The position numbers were made by a program, and so were the translations under genes. A model generated the notes under the pieces. It saw nothing but the letters and a program-made list of their open reading frames with translations, searched no databases and had not been told where the DNA came from. From contig JAFQAN010000027.1 of assembly GCA_017416915.1 (NCBI GenBank), positions 62,001-126,000 on the forward strand: a DNA stretch of 64,000 nt, read 5' to 3'. Within the stretch, counting starts at the first letter, position 1. Every line of letters starts with the position of its first letter. The DNA is from Alistipes sp. GTDB taxonomy: Bacteria; Bacteroidota; Bacteroidia; Bacteroidales; Rikenellaceae. Positions 24,158 to 35,100 of the stretch are shown here, piece by piece.

Positions 24158-26650
24158 TTATTTCACAAATGTTACATTTTGGAGCTGTAAATCAGTTCTC
24201 AAAGTGGGAACAATGCTTCCAGTGAACTTACCAGGACGTGGTGCTTGGCGTACGGCAACAGGCTCAGTGGTCTCATCGCCGTTCTCATCGCCGTTCTCAT
24301 CGCCGTTCTGCTCACCGTTCTCCTCATCCTCGGGCTGCTCTGACTCTGCCTCCCACAAGGGGGCTACGAACTCAAACTTAGTACCCTCAGGAGTGAAGAC
24401 TGCGAGATCTACCTTACGAGTGTAAACCTTCTCCTCACCAGTCTCGGGATCCTCGACGGTTTCATCATAGTAGTAGTACTGCTTGAAGTAGGTATAGAGA
24501 CTATCGGGAGCATAAACGCCACCCTCACCTGCGAGGTTTACAATCATTGCCTCATAGTCATCAGTGAAGTTTGAATTGGTAGAGCTTGCGAAAGACCAGT
24601 AAGCGCCGCTATTGTCGTATTTATCCAAGCCAATACCGAAGAGGATACCGTAATTCTCCAAACCAGGAGCCTGACCCTGACTCAACAAGCAATTGAGGTC
24701 CTCACGGTAGTGCGAGAAGAATGTAAAGCTATCGATGCGGTCCTCAACATCTACGTCCTCGGGATACTCGGGGGCATCGAAAGTAAGAAGGATTACCTCA
24801 ACGTCACTCTGAACGTGGTAAGCTGGCTTAACCGCTACGTTTAACTCGTTGTCGCCATCGACCATCTTGTAGTGTCCTACGGCGATAGGACCGTCATAGG
24901 GGTTGGTCTTAGCATCGACACGCTTATAGTAGGTCTTACCATAGATACTTGTGTAGGCAACAAGCGCAGTGTACTCAGTATTGGGAGTAAGACCCTGCAA
25001 TACCTGAACAGAGCCCTTAGCAGCCTTAATCTCATCTACCATGAACGAGAAATCTTCGCCCTTCTCGGCAACAAGCTCCTCGATAGTAGCCTCTGCCAAC
25101 TCCTCCTCTATGGTTGCAGTCTCAGCGAAGTAAACGCTAATGGCCGAGAAATAGGGATAATCCTCATTGTTTCGAATAGAGATACCCAAGTAGTACTCAC
25201 CAGGATAGCTCGTCTCGTACTCATCGCCCATCAATGATGCAATAGGAGCTATAACAATCTTCGTATCGGTAAGCTCGGGAACAGCGTCGTCCATATTTGC
25301 CGAACGATAGTAGAAGTATGTACGTGCAATCTCATCCATAATAGGCTCGCCATCCTTGTTGTAAGGGATAGCAAATACGGTGTAGAGACCTGCCTTAGAA
25401 AGATCTACATACCACTCGGTCTCCTCAGCAGTAGCCTCTGCCATATTCTCGTCATCGGTAGGCTCATACTCGTCGTCGAGGAGCTTCTCGATAGCCTCGT
25501 GATACGCCTGCTCACCGCCGCCACCAATCGAAGGACCGCTGCTACCACCAGTCATAATAGGCTCGTCGCCCTCAACAACGGCAAAGCGGAATGATGCTAC
25601 ATCGGCACCCAACTTAAAGCCTATAACAGCGGGAGAGTATGAGTTATCAGCAGATGACTGAATACCTCTAAACTCAGGAGCGATGCTATAATCGGTCAAA
25701 ACGGTACCAGGAAGCACAACCTTGAAACCACCACTTTGGTTAGTTGGCCAACCACTTCCAGCTGCATTGAGGAAACCAATACAGTTAGCAGGGAAGGTAA
25801 TAATACCATTCTCATTCTTTCCATACCACTCACCATTCTGATACGGATCAACAGAGCCAATATAGACAGCACCAAAACCATCATAATCGAAAATCATTCC
25901 AGTATTGCAAAAAGGAATACCTACCTTATCAGGATCAGTAGCATCAATTTCGATATAGAAGTTACCCACTGACCAAGTAATCTCAGCAGGGATACCGCCC
26001 ATTAGTGATACTACATTTTCTGCTGAATAGGGATTAACAAGACGGTAATAACCAGGACGAGAATCACTCTCTTCGATGGTTACTTGTACGCAGCTACCAG
26101 CAGGGATATACTGTCCGTACCACATAGTAATGAAATCCTCATACATCAAAGCGTAGTTAGGTTGCTTGTCAGTACCATCTTCGTTTTTGCCAAAGTCGTG
26201 CCATGTCTCAGGAATACCAACATTGATAACGCGACGTGAAAGACCGTAGTTACCGTGGTACTGCGCATCCTTAATCATAATCTCTGCCTTATACATCTCG
26301 CCAACTTTCAGATCGAGGTCCTCGCGAAGCGTAATGGTAAGATAGGCTACGGTCTCGCCCTCGGCAAAGGTTACATACTCATCAAAGGTGAAGATGTCTG
26401 AACCCTCAAATACCTCGTCGAGCATACGCGAGCGAATCTCTACTTGAAGCTCAGGACCAGCTACCGAACGGTAGATGGGGTACTCTGCTACGTTCTCACC
26501 AACGGGGAATACTGCATTCTCCTCGTCGATGGGCAGATATACACTCTGTGCCGAGTCTGGCTCGCCCGGAGTCCACTCCTCCTGGCACGCGGTCAGAGAA
26601 CCGACTACGAGCGCTATCAAAGCCAAATATAAAAACTTAATATTTTTCAT
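24158..26650 (-). CDS. Large surface lipoprotein at the SusE/F position
   Basis: 830 residues. Lipobox SLTAC (Cys22), then QEEWTPGEPD. An N-terminal Calx-beta-like stretch (residues about 35-120, DEYVTFAEGETVAYLTITL) is followed by aromatic-rich beta regions and a fibronectin III-like stretch (VLQGLTPNTEYTALVAY). Near the C-terminus lies an acidic low-complexity run with NGDE repeated three times (24271-24307). It follows susD by 33 bases. By position it should be an outer-leaflet binding lipoprotein that helps capture substrate; I do not recognise a specific family beyond that. Confidence 0.75.
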   Translation of the reverse strand: MKNIKFLYLALIALVVGSLTACQEEWTPGEPDSAQSVYLPIDEENAVFPVGENVAEYPIYRSVAGPELQVEIRSRMLDEVFEGSDIFTFDEYVTFAEGETVAYLTITLREDLDLKVGEMYKAEIMIKDAQYHGNYGLSRRVINVGIPETWHDFGKNEDGTDKQPNYALMYEDFITMWYGQYIPAGSCVQVTIEESDSRPGYYRLVNPYSAENVVSLMGGIPAEITWSVGNFYIEIDATDPDKVGIPFCNTGMIFDYDGFGAVYIGSVDPYQNGEWYGKNENGIITFPANCIGFLNAAGSGWPTNQSGGFKVVLPGTVLTDYSIAPEFRGIQSSADNSYSPAVIGFKLGADVASFRFAVVEGDEPIMTGGSSGPSIGGGGEQAYHEAIEKLLDDEYEPTDDENMAEATAEETEWYVDLSKAGLYTVFAIPYNKDGEPIMDEIARTYFYYRSANMDDAVPELTDTKIVIAPIASLMGDEYETSYPGEYYLGISIRNNEDYPYFSAISVYFAETATIEEELAEATIEELVAEKGEDFSFMVDEIKAAKGSVQVLQGLTPNTEYTALVAYTSIYGKTYYKRVDAKTNPYDGPIAVGHYKMVDGDNELNVAVKPAYHVQSDVEVILLTFDAPEYPEDVDVEDRIDSFTFFSHYREDLNCLLSQGQAPGLENYGILFGIGLDKYDNSGAYWSFASSTNSNFTDDYEAMIVNLAGEGGVYAPDSLYTYFKQYYYYDETVEDPETGEEKVYTRKVDLAVFTPEGTKFEFVAPLWEAESEQPEDEENGEQNGDENGDENGDETTEPVAVRQAPRPGKFTGSIVPTLRTDLQLQNVTFVK

Positions 26651-26683
26651 ACCTTATATTATTATCTATTATTAATGCACTCA

Positions 26684-28405
26684 TTAGATAGACTCCTCAG
26701 ACTCTACGCCATACGAGGGATCGGGACCAATATACTGACCGATACCCGTATTTACAGAGTACTCTCCATGGGGGATAGGAAGGTTCCACCAAGGCAAACG
26801 ACCCTCAGTCTTGAACAACATACCTGACTGGTAGTTAGCGCCAGTAGTATCAACGCCCATATCAAGACGCTTCATATCGAAGAGAACAATACCCTCGCCC
26901 CAGAACTCAACAGACTTCTGGAAGATAATCTCCTCAACGAGGTCTGAGCCTACGTAGAAGTAGCGGCTGTCGCGGTTTGCCATATAGCTATAAAGCTGAT
27001 TCAAGGCTGTACCCTCATCGAAGTGTGCAGTAGCCTCCATCTCGATAAAGTACATCTCATCAACGCGCATAATAGGCAGACACATAGCGTTTGCAACCAT
27101 ATAATCTACACGCTCGCCCTGATTAGGACGGAACTTGAAGTTGGTGTATGGAGCGCGGTATGCCAACTCCTCCCACTCATCCTTAGGCATAGAGGTATAT
27201 TTCTGGAACTGCTCATAGGTGGTGTTAGGACCTACGATAACGTTCTTACGGAAGTCGGTGCTACGCATACGGTCGTACATCTTCGAAGATACACCGCAGC
27301 AAGCCAAAGGTCCGTAACCGTAAGATGCCTCGGGACACATATGAGCCGCAAAAGCATACAAGTTACTCATAACCGTATCGGTTGATTGAACAGTTGCCCA
27401 CAACCACGAAGGAATTACAGTGTTGAACGCAGTAGTAACGTTGGTCCACTCAGCCTCCGACATAATAGGAGCCTTAGATGTGTCGATTGCAAGACGTGCA
27501 TAGCGCGCAGCCTCACGGTAAGCAGCCTCACCCGTCTTGTAGGGATCATCCTCAGCAGCACCATTATCCTCGAAGCCACCCAACCAGAGGTATGCACGAG
27601 CATAGAGACCATAGATAGCGGCCAACTCGGGATAGGTAGGAGTAGTACCATAAACCTCAGCCTCCTCAGCAGCCTTACCTGTCTCGGGGTCGGGCTCGAA
27701 GACCTTCAAACACTCAACAGCATCTGCCAAGTCGTCGAAGATGAAGCGGAACAACTCCTCACGTGTAGCACGGGGGTTATTCTTTGCTTGAAGCTCGGTA
27801 GTGTTCTCGGTTACGATAGGCACGGTCAAGCCCTTGACAAGTTCAAGCTCCTGCGAATAGGTAGGAAGCTCGGGAGCCTGGGCGTCCAAGCCGTCGTAGT
27901 AACGAGCCAAATCCAAGTAGAACAGAGCGCGGAACGCCTTAGAGATACCGCGATACTCGCGCATAAGCTCGTCATCGCCAGCAGCACCAATAATGTCATT
28001 AGCACTCTTGATGTAGGGGTAGTAGTTATACCATATATAATGCGTATAGCCACCGTTGGGACCCATATCAAAACCGTAGTTGGGGGCCTGCAAACGCGAG
28101 TAGTAGGGGTTACCACCACGGTCGGGACGCGTACAAGGGAACGCAATCAACGCGTGGTGATCCATATAGAGACCAACTGAGTGGTAACCGAAGTCCGAGT
28201 GGTCGTAACTTGCTGCAACGGTAAACGCCATCGAAGCAGGAATAGACTTCATCATAGACCCCAAACCAGCGCCACTCTGACTGAGCTGAGCCTCGGTAAT
28301 GGCAGACTCCATAGGAAGAGTCTCCTTGATACAGCCGTTAAGCACAAAGAGCGAGCAAAGTGCTACGGCAAATAGTCTGAATATCTTATTCATAGCCTTA
28401 TTCAT
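26684..28405 (-). CDS. SusD/RagB-family nutrient-binding outer-membrane lipoprotein
   Basis: 573 residues. Lipobox VLNGC (Cys25; an alternative start at 28393 gives MNKIFRLF). The family pattern is visible: an N-terminal SusD-like TPR region, RGISKAFRALFYLDLARYYDG, REEAARYARLAID-type helices, and the C-terminal QKSVEFWGEGIVLFDMKRLD motif typical of SusD. It caps the SusC channel and binds substrate at the cell surface. It starts eight bases after the susC-like stop. With the protease genes downstream the substrate may be a peptide or glycopeptide rather than a glycan; this is inference. Confidence 0.95.
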   Translation of the reverse strand: MNKAMNKIFRLFAVALCSLFVLNGCIKETLPMESAITEAQLSQSGAGLGSMMKSIPASMAFTVAASYDHSDFGYHSVGLYMDHHALIAFPCTRPDRGGNPYYSRLQAPNYGFDMGPNGGYTHYIWYNYYPYIKSANDIIGAAGDDELMREYRGISKAFRALFYLDLARYYDGLDAQAPELPTYSQELELVKGLTVPIVTENTTELQAKNNPRATREELFRFIFDDLADAVECLKVFEPDPETGKAAEEAEVYGTTPTYPELAAIYGLYARAYLWLGGFEDNGAAEDDPYKTGEAAYREAARYARLAIDTSKAPIMSEAEWTNVTTAFNTVIPSWLWATVQSTDTVMSNLYAFAAHMCPEASYGYGPLACCGVSSKMYDRMRSTDFRKNVIVGPNTTYEQFQKYTSMPKDEWEELAYRAPYTNFKFRPNQGERVDYMVANAMCLPIMRVDEMYFIEMEATAHFDEGTALNQLYSYMANRDSRYFYVGSDLVEEIIFQKSVEFWGEGIVLFDMKRLDMGVDTTGANYQSGMLFKTEGRLPWWNLPIPHGEYSVNTGIGQYIGPDPSYGVESEESI

Positions 28406-28413
28406 AGTTTATG

Positions 28414-31400
28414 TTAGAAAGTCAGTGTTACACCACCCGAGATGGTACGGATAGGAGAGTAATTAACATTGGTAGTACCACCGTTGAACGACTGACGAGG
28501 ATCCAAACCACGACGCTTAGACCAGTAGAATACATTGTCGCAAGCTACGTAAACGCGCAAGCCCTGAATCTTGTTATTCCACCACTTCGCAGGGAAGGTA
28601 TAACCGATGTTAATGTTCGAGATATTGATATAAGATGCGCTGGTAAGGAAGCGATCCGAAGTAGCCGACGAGTAGAGGTCGTCATACTGGAAACGAGGAA
28701 TGTCTGAATTCTCGTTGGTACCCTTAGTCCAAGCATCCAACAAATCAACGTGATAGTTGCGACCTACCGATGTACCGTTAGGCGATGACATATAGCTTGC
28801 ATAGCCAGAGTCATATACTAAACCACCAATCTGGTAGTCGAAGGCAATCGAGAAGTCGAAACCGTAAGCATACAACGAGGTGTTGAAACCACCATAGAGC
28901 TTAGGAGTAGCACCACCCTTGAGCTTACGCGAGGTCTGCTGCGAAGCGTAGCTGTAAGTGGTTGATACACCCTCCTCCCAAACCTCGGTGCCATCCTCGT
29001 TGAAGAGGAGGTTACCCTCAGAGTCAGAAGCCTGATACTTGTAATACCACTGAGCCTCACCGTTGTCGCTCAAACCACGATACTCGGGCAAGAGCCAAGT
29101 GTACATAGGAAGACCCTCGGCGATGAACTGCGAGCCGCTGATAAAGCCTGTGTAGCCATCAACAGTGAAGTTCTTACGATCATCGGGCAAGCGAAGTACC
29201 TTGTTGCGAACGTGTGTAAGGTTCAAACCAAAGGTCCAAGTTACGTTGCGTGAACGGATAAGGTCAGCAGAAAGCTCAACCTCAATACCGCGGTTTACCA
29301 TATCACCGATGTTGTCGTAGTATGACGAGTAACCCATTGACGGAGCCACGGGAACCGAGAACAACATATCAGAAGTCTTACGGTTGAAGAAGTCGATGCT
29401 ACCAGTCAAGCGATCCTGCCACAAGCCGAACTCAACGCCGACGTTGAAGTTGGTGTTGGTCTCCCAAGTGATGTTAGGATTACCCTTCTGTGCGAACGAT
29501 ACCGAAACGCCACCTGCACCGTCGTTACCTACCGAGTAGATGTCGGTATAGCGGTATGAACCGATAGCGTCGTTACCCTGAGAACCGATAGATGCCTTAA
29601 CCTTCAACATACTAAATACGGGGGCGTTGAACCACTGCTCGCGGTTGATAATCCAAGCAGCACCTACCGACCAGAAGTTACCCCAACGGTGATCGGGGTG
29701 GAAGTTAGACGATGCATCGCGACGGAATGATGCCGATGCGAAGATGCGCTCACCATAATTATATTGCGCGCGGAAGAAGTAACCCTCGTTGATGTACTCG
29801 GTACGATAAGACGAAGCGGTACCCATATCAACTACCGCACCTGCCAACTCGTTGTTGTCGGTAGAGAAGATATTTGACTTAGAAGCGCCTACGTAGTAGT
29901 ACTTGGTGGTATATGTCTCGTGACCAAGCAACAAATCGAGGCTGTGCATATCGTCCTTGCCAAGAGTTGTGTTGTAGTTGAGCAACTGCTGCAAGTTGTG
30001 AGCATACTGACGTGTGTGCTGCTTTGAAAGCACACCACCGTTTGCTACGAACTGACCATAGTAGGGGTTCTGCATCGAGGTTGAACGGGTCTCATCAACA
30101 GTTACGGCACCGTTGATAGTGAGCTTCAAGCCAGGCATAAAGATAAAGTCTGCGAAACCGTTTACACCGAATGCGTTACCCTCAGAGTTAGACTCATCAA
30201 GCCAAATGTTCTGCAAGGGGTTAGACTGTGCGCCGCTGGTACGCATAACGCCATTGACGCTACCATCACCAGAGTCATACAAAGGCCAACCATGCTCGTC
30301 GGTCATAACATTACCCTCACCATCGCGCACATACACGGGATAGATAGGAGCCATATTTGCTACGGTCGAGAATACGTCGCCAGTAGAGCCATCACCCTCG
30401 TTCATTGACGAAGCACCATCCCAGTTGAAGTGGGTGTAGTTCATATTAGCACCTACCTTCAACCACTTCTTTGCCTGGTAGTCGGCACGAAGACGAGCAG
30501 TCCAACGGGTCATATGTGAACCCTCGGTGATACCCGTGTTATCCAAGAAACCAAACGACGCGAACATATTAGACTTCTCGGTAGCACCAGCGATGCTGAT
30601 GTTGTACTCCTGACGGAACGAAGGATCGTACAACTCATCCATCCAGTCATCGGGAGTGAGGTAGTAGTCCTGACCCTCGTAGTTGAACTTGCGACCCAAG
30701 GTTGCATTGGGGTTCAACTTACCATTTGTACCGATAAGGCTCTGACCAGCAGGCACCTCATAAACATTGTAACCCAAACCACCGATATTGTTCGAAGTAA
30801 GAGTGTTAAGTGCCTTAGAGTAAGCTGTTGCGTTGTCGTTACCCTGATCGCGGAAGTAGTTATACAACGAGGTGTAGTGCATCTCGTAGTACTGACCTGG
30901 GTCCTTAACGTACTCGTAAGTCTGACGAGCGCGGGTATTAACACCCCACTTAGCATCAAACGTTACACGAGCATCGCCAGCACCTGCACGCTTGGTGGTA
31001 ACCATAATGACACCGTTTGCACCACGCGCACCGTAAAGGGCGTTAGATGCAGCATCCTTCAAGACGGTCATCGACTCGATATCCGCCATGTTAAGGTTGT
31101 TAAGGTCGCCCTCGTAAGGTACGCCATCGACAACCCACAGAGGCGCCTGACCTGCATTGATTGAGCCGAAACCACGGATACGAATCGAAGGAGCCGAACC
31201 GAGCGAACCCGAACTCTGCGAGGTCTGCAAACCGGCAACCTTACCAACGAGTGCGCTGGCAGCCGACGAAGACTGAGTCTTCAAAAGGTCCTCACTCTTG
31301 ATGACCTTAGCCGAACCGGTAAAAGCCTCCTTTTTAGCAGTACCGAACGCCTGAACGATGACCTCCTCAATCTGCTCCGAATCGGCGATGAGGACTACAT

Positions 31401-31680
31401 CGATGGTCGAACGACCTGCTACGGCTACATTCTGCGTCTGCAAGCCGAGGTACGAGAATACCAAGGTTGCATCAGCAGGAGCCATAATCTCGTAATGACC
31501 GGCAACGTCGGTGGTAGTACCACGAGTAGTACCCTCCACTACGACTGCACCTCCGATAACCGGAACTCCGGTCTCATCGGTCACTGTACCGGTAATACGC
31601 TGACCTTGTGCAAAGGCGCCGAAACACCCTAAGGTCAGAGCTGTAATCACTGATAGTACAACTTTTTTAACCATAAGCAT
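28414..31680 (-). CDS. SusC/RagA-family TonB-dependent outer-membrane transporter
   Basis: About 1088 residues from ATG 31680 (31674 is equally good; the frame is open to 31821, upstream of the promoter). After the signal peptide (ending GAFAQ) comes a carboxypeptidase-regulatory-like domain (ITGTVTDETGVPVIGGAVVVEGT), the TonB-box region (EEVIVQAFG), the plug with the SusC hallmark ADIESMTVLKDAASNALYGARGANGVIMVTTK, and a long 22-strand-type barrel ending VTLTF. It imports the substrate held by SusD. It is the first gene of the locus, with a perfect promoter at 31730-31760. Confidence 0.97.
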   Translation of the reverse strand: MLMVKKVVLSVITALTLGCFGAFAQGQRITGTVTDETGVPVIGGAVVVEGTTRGTTTDVAGHYEIMAPADATLVFSYLGLQTQNVAVAGRSTIDVVLIADSEQIEEVIVQAFGTAKKEAFTGSAKVIKSEDLLKTQSSSAASALVGKVAGLQTSQSSGSLGSAPSIRIRGFGSINAGQAPLWVVDGVPYEGDLNNLNMADIESMTVLKDAASNALYGARGANGVIMVTTKRAGAGDARVTFDAKWGVNTRARQTYEYVKDPGQYYEMHYTSLYNYFRDQGNDNATAYSKALNTLTSNNIGGLGYNVYEVPAGQSLIGTNGKLNPNATLGRKFNYEGQDYYLTPDDWMDELYDPSFRQEYNISIAGATEKSNMFASFGFLDNTGITEGSHMTRWTARLRADYQAKKWLKVGANMNYTHFNWDGASSMNEGDGSTGDVFSTVANMAPIYPVYVRDGEGNVMTDEHGWPLYDSGDGSVNGVMRTSGAQSNPLQNIWLDESNSEGNAFGVNGFADFIFMPGLKLTINGAVTVDETRSTSMQNPYYGQFVANGGVLSKQHTRQYAHNLQQLLNYNTTLGKDDMHSLDLLLGHETYTTKYYYVGASKSNIFSTDNNELAGAVVDMGTASSYRTEYINEGYFFRAQYNYGERIFASASFRRDASSNFHPDHRWGNFWSVGAAWIINREQWFNAPVFSMLKVKASIGSQGNDAIGSYRYTDIYSVGNDGAGGVSVSFAQKGNPNITWETNTNFNVGVEFGLWQDRLTGSIDFFNRKTSDMLFSVPVAPSMGYSSYYDNIGDMVNRGIEVELSADLIRSRNVTWTFGLNLTHVRNKVLRLPDDRKNFTVDGYTGFISGSQFIAEGLPMYTWLLPEYRGLSDNGEAQWYYKYQASDSEGNLLFNEDGTEVWEEGVSTTYSYASQQTSRKLKGGATPKLYGGFNTSLYAYGFDFSIAFDYQIGGLVYDSGYASYMSSPNGTSVGRNYHVDLLDAWTKGTNENSDIPRFQYDDLYSSATSDRFLTSASYINISNINIGYTFPAKWWNNKIQGLRVYVACDNVFYWSKRRGLDPRQSFNGGTTNVNYSPIRTISGGVTLTF

Positions 31681-32101
31681 TAGTTTTAATAAATAAAGTT
31701 TTCGTAATGTTTCGCGTAAAGTTAATGCACAAAGATAACCGATAAATTGCAATCTGCAAAATTTACTACGTACTTTTTTTATGAGGGGCAAAAAATCGCC
31801 TTGAAAAACAGCGCCGCACAAACACCAATTCTGCTATTATGCCACCAAAATCGCTCTATTTTTTCACATTATTTACCCATTTTTTCTCACAAAACCGCAA
31901 TTAGTAGCATATTTATTGAATATGCAGTTTTTTTTCATTGGACGAATTTTGTGTCCCATCGGCAACAAACATCGCAAAAAAAAACGAATAAAAGGTTTGC
32001 GGTTCTATTTTTTTTGAATAATTTTGCACTCGCTATGACAAGGTGTCCATAGCCTCAATCTCTAACCTAGTGCATAAATAGCACTCCTAAATTTTCAACC
32101 T
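31681..32101. promoter_or_regulatory. Divergent promoter region between the SusC-like and Oar-like receptors
   Basis: Minus strand: TTTG (31757-31760), 19 bases, TATCTTTG (31730-31737) for the SusC operon. Plus strand: TTTG (31996-31999), 19 bases, TAATTTTG (32019-32026) for the Oar-like gene. Both are exact matches to the Bacteroidota consensus. Between them the DNA is AT-rich and holds a small inverted repeat GCATAT-N7-ATATGC (31907-31925), a possible regulator site. I see no gene and no anti-sigma or two-component gene next to it. Confidence 0.8.
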
Positions 32102-35100
32102 ATGAAGCGACTGCTTTTTTGTGTCGCCCTACTGCTTATGTCGGCGGGCGCGACAGCTCAGGTTACCACCTCGGCAATTAAGGGTATGGTAACCCTATCT
32201 GACAAACCTCTTGCTGGTGCGACAATCGTCGCCCTGCACGAACCCTCGGGGTCGAAGTATGGAGCGACCTCCAACGCTGAGGGACACTACACCCTGCGTG
32301 GTCTGCGCGTCGGCGGACCATACACCATCACAATCTCATTTATCGGCTGCACAACAGCTCAGTACACCAATCAGGAGCTGACACTCGGCGCCACGGCGAC
32401 CTACGATGCTGCGCTCAGCGAAGATCAGGAGGCTATCGACGAGGTCATCATCGTCAGCAACCACACGGACAATCTGCACACAGAGAACTTTTCGAGCTAC
32501 GAAATGGATAAAATTCCAACTATCGACCGCTCGATATACGACCTGACGAAGATGATGTCGAAGGCGGTACGACCCTCGGCAGGAGGCATCATCTTAGGCG
32601 GGCAAAGCACTCGTTATAACGCATTTACAATCGACGGCACATCGTCGGCAGACATCTACGGACTCGGCACTACGGGTATGACAGGCTCGCTGACACAGGC
32701 AAACCCCATACCGCTCGACGCCATCGACCAAGTGCAGATAACCACCTCAACGATAGACCTGCGCGAGAGTGGCTTCACGGGAGGTAACATAAACGCCGTT
32801 ACACGCTCGGGCAACAACGAGTTTCGCGGCTCGGCATACACCTACTTCCAAAACCAACGCTTCTACGGCACAACAGCGGGCAAGGATGTCGCCGAGCGAA
32901 AGCACCTCTCCGAGCAGATGACAAACATCGCTGGTGCAACGCTCTCGGGAGCGATAGTTAAGGATAAGCTCTTCTTCTTCCTCGCTGGCGAGTTCAACCG
33001 CAACATAACACCCTCGACAAACCACCCTGGCGGCATCAGCGCGCTGAGCGTCGAGGAGGCGGCAAAAATCTCGGAACACTACAACGCCCTCACGGGCTAC
33101 GACGGTGGCGGCTACGGCGAACACAACGTATTGGCACTCACAGGGTCTGCCGTGGCACGACTCGACTGGAACATCAACTCGAATAATCGTATGTCGTTGC
33201 GATACAATATGTTACACGCCGACGCAGATGCCTCGTCAAACTCAGCACAATCGTTCTACTTCACAGGGTCGGAGTATGCCAACATCAACCGCACACACTC
33301 ACTCGTAGCGGAGCTGAACACGTGGAAAGATCAGCTATCTAACACCCTGCGTGTAGGCTACACCTTCCTGCGCGACGGTCGCACCACAAACGAGAGTCTC
33401 CCTGCCGTGATAATCAACGGCTTAGGTGCAAATGGCAACGGTACAGCAACCATCGGCACAAACCCCTACTCGGGACGCAATATGCTGACGCAGAACATAG
33501 TCATCTTGGACGACGACCTAACGCTGACACGCGGCAGACACACAATCGTCATCGGCACCTCAAATGAGTTCTACCGCGCTGACAACCTATACTTGGCAAA
33601 TGCCAGAGGCACATATACTTACGCATCGCTCGATGATTTCCTCGCCGATAACGGCGAGAGTGGAGGTCACGCCACGCAGTACGCCTACAACTTCTTCGCC
33701 GACGGCAAGCGCAACCCGCCAATGAATATGGCACAGTTCGCCCTCTACGTGCAGGACGAGGTGGACCTCCGCCACAACCTCACGCTGACATACGGTCTGC
33801 GCGCCGACATCCCCGTAATGTTCGACAAGCCCGTAGCCAACGAGGCGTTTAATCAGAGTTATTTCGCTAAATTTGGCACGATGACGGGCGACATCCCGAA
33901 GGCCCAAATACTACTCTCGCCACGCATCGGCGTCGAGTGGCTGACGAACGATATTTTAACGCTGCGCGGCAGCGCGGGCATATACACTGGACGCATCCCC
34001 TTTGTATGGCTCTCGAACTGCTACCAAAATAGCGGTTTACGCTCGATGGGCGTAACCGTTACCGACCATAGCGCAACCCCCGCTTTCAGCCTCAACCCCG
34101 AGCAAGTGGGCATTAAGAGCAACCCCTCTATCGACCTTGTAGATAAGAAGTTCCGCTATCCACAGGTATTCCGTGCAGCTATCGGTGCATCGCTCAACCT
34201 CAACCAGTGGGATATTTCATTGGATGCCGACTACACGAAGGGTATCAACAATATTTACGTCGAGAATTTGGTAGCAGAAGATATGGGCAAACGCCTCTAT
34301 GTTGGAGGTGCTGAGAGCCTCGCTGCGGCAACATATTACACCTCAACGACGAAAGATTATGCGGCAGTTTACCGCCTCTCAAATACGCAAAAGGGCTACT
34401 CTTGGTCGGCAACTGCAAAAGTGGAATATAGCTTTATGCAGGCGTTATCGGGACTTCGCATTGCAGCCGCATACACCTACTCGCAGTCGAAGAGCGTGAA
34501 TGATGGTGTCTCGGCGCAGTCGTCGTCGAATTGGGGTCGTACATACGCCGTTAATAGCAATGCCCCCGAGCTGTCTTCCTCAATCTACGAATTTCCGCAC
34601 AAGGTGATGGCGTCAATATCTTACGACCGCCGCTACGGGATGTTTGCAACAAACATTATGTTGCTCTATAACGGCTTCTCAGGCGAACACTACTCTTTAA
34701 CATACGCACGTGGCAAGGTCGATGCAAATGGCGATACATATCGTGGTAACTCACTGATTTACATACCCACAAAAGATGAAATGGCGACAATGTTGTGGGC
34801 AGATGATAGCTCGGCAGAGGCCTTCGACAGCTACATCGAGGCGGATAAATATCTTCGTTCGCATCGTGGCAAATTTGCCGAGCGCAACTCTCACTCGCTA
34901 CCCTTTGAGAGCCACTTGGACCTCCATATCGGACAGTCGTTCTACTTCGACAAGCAGAGTAGCCGCCGCGTGGAGCTGACGCTCGACATCATCAACTTCG
35001 GCAATCTGCTGTCGCGAAATTGGGGACTTACGTACCGCACCTCGAACTGGACGCTGTCGCCCGTAACAATCACAGAGTTAGAGGCCACGGATGACGGCTA

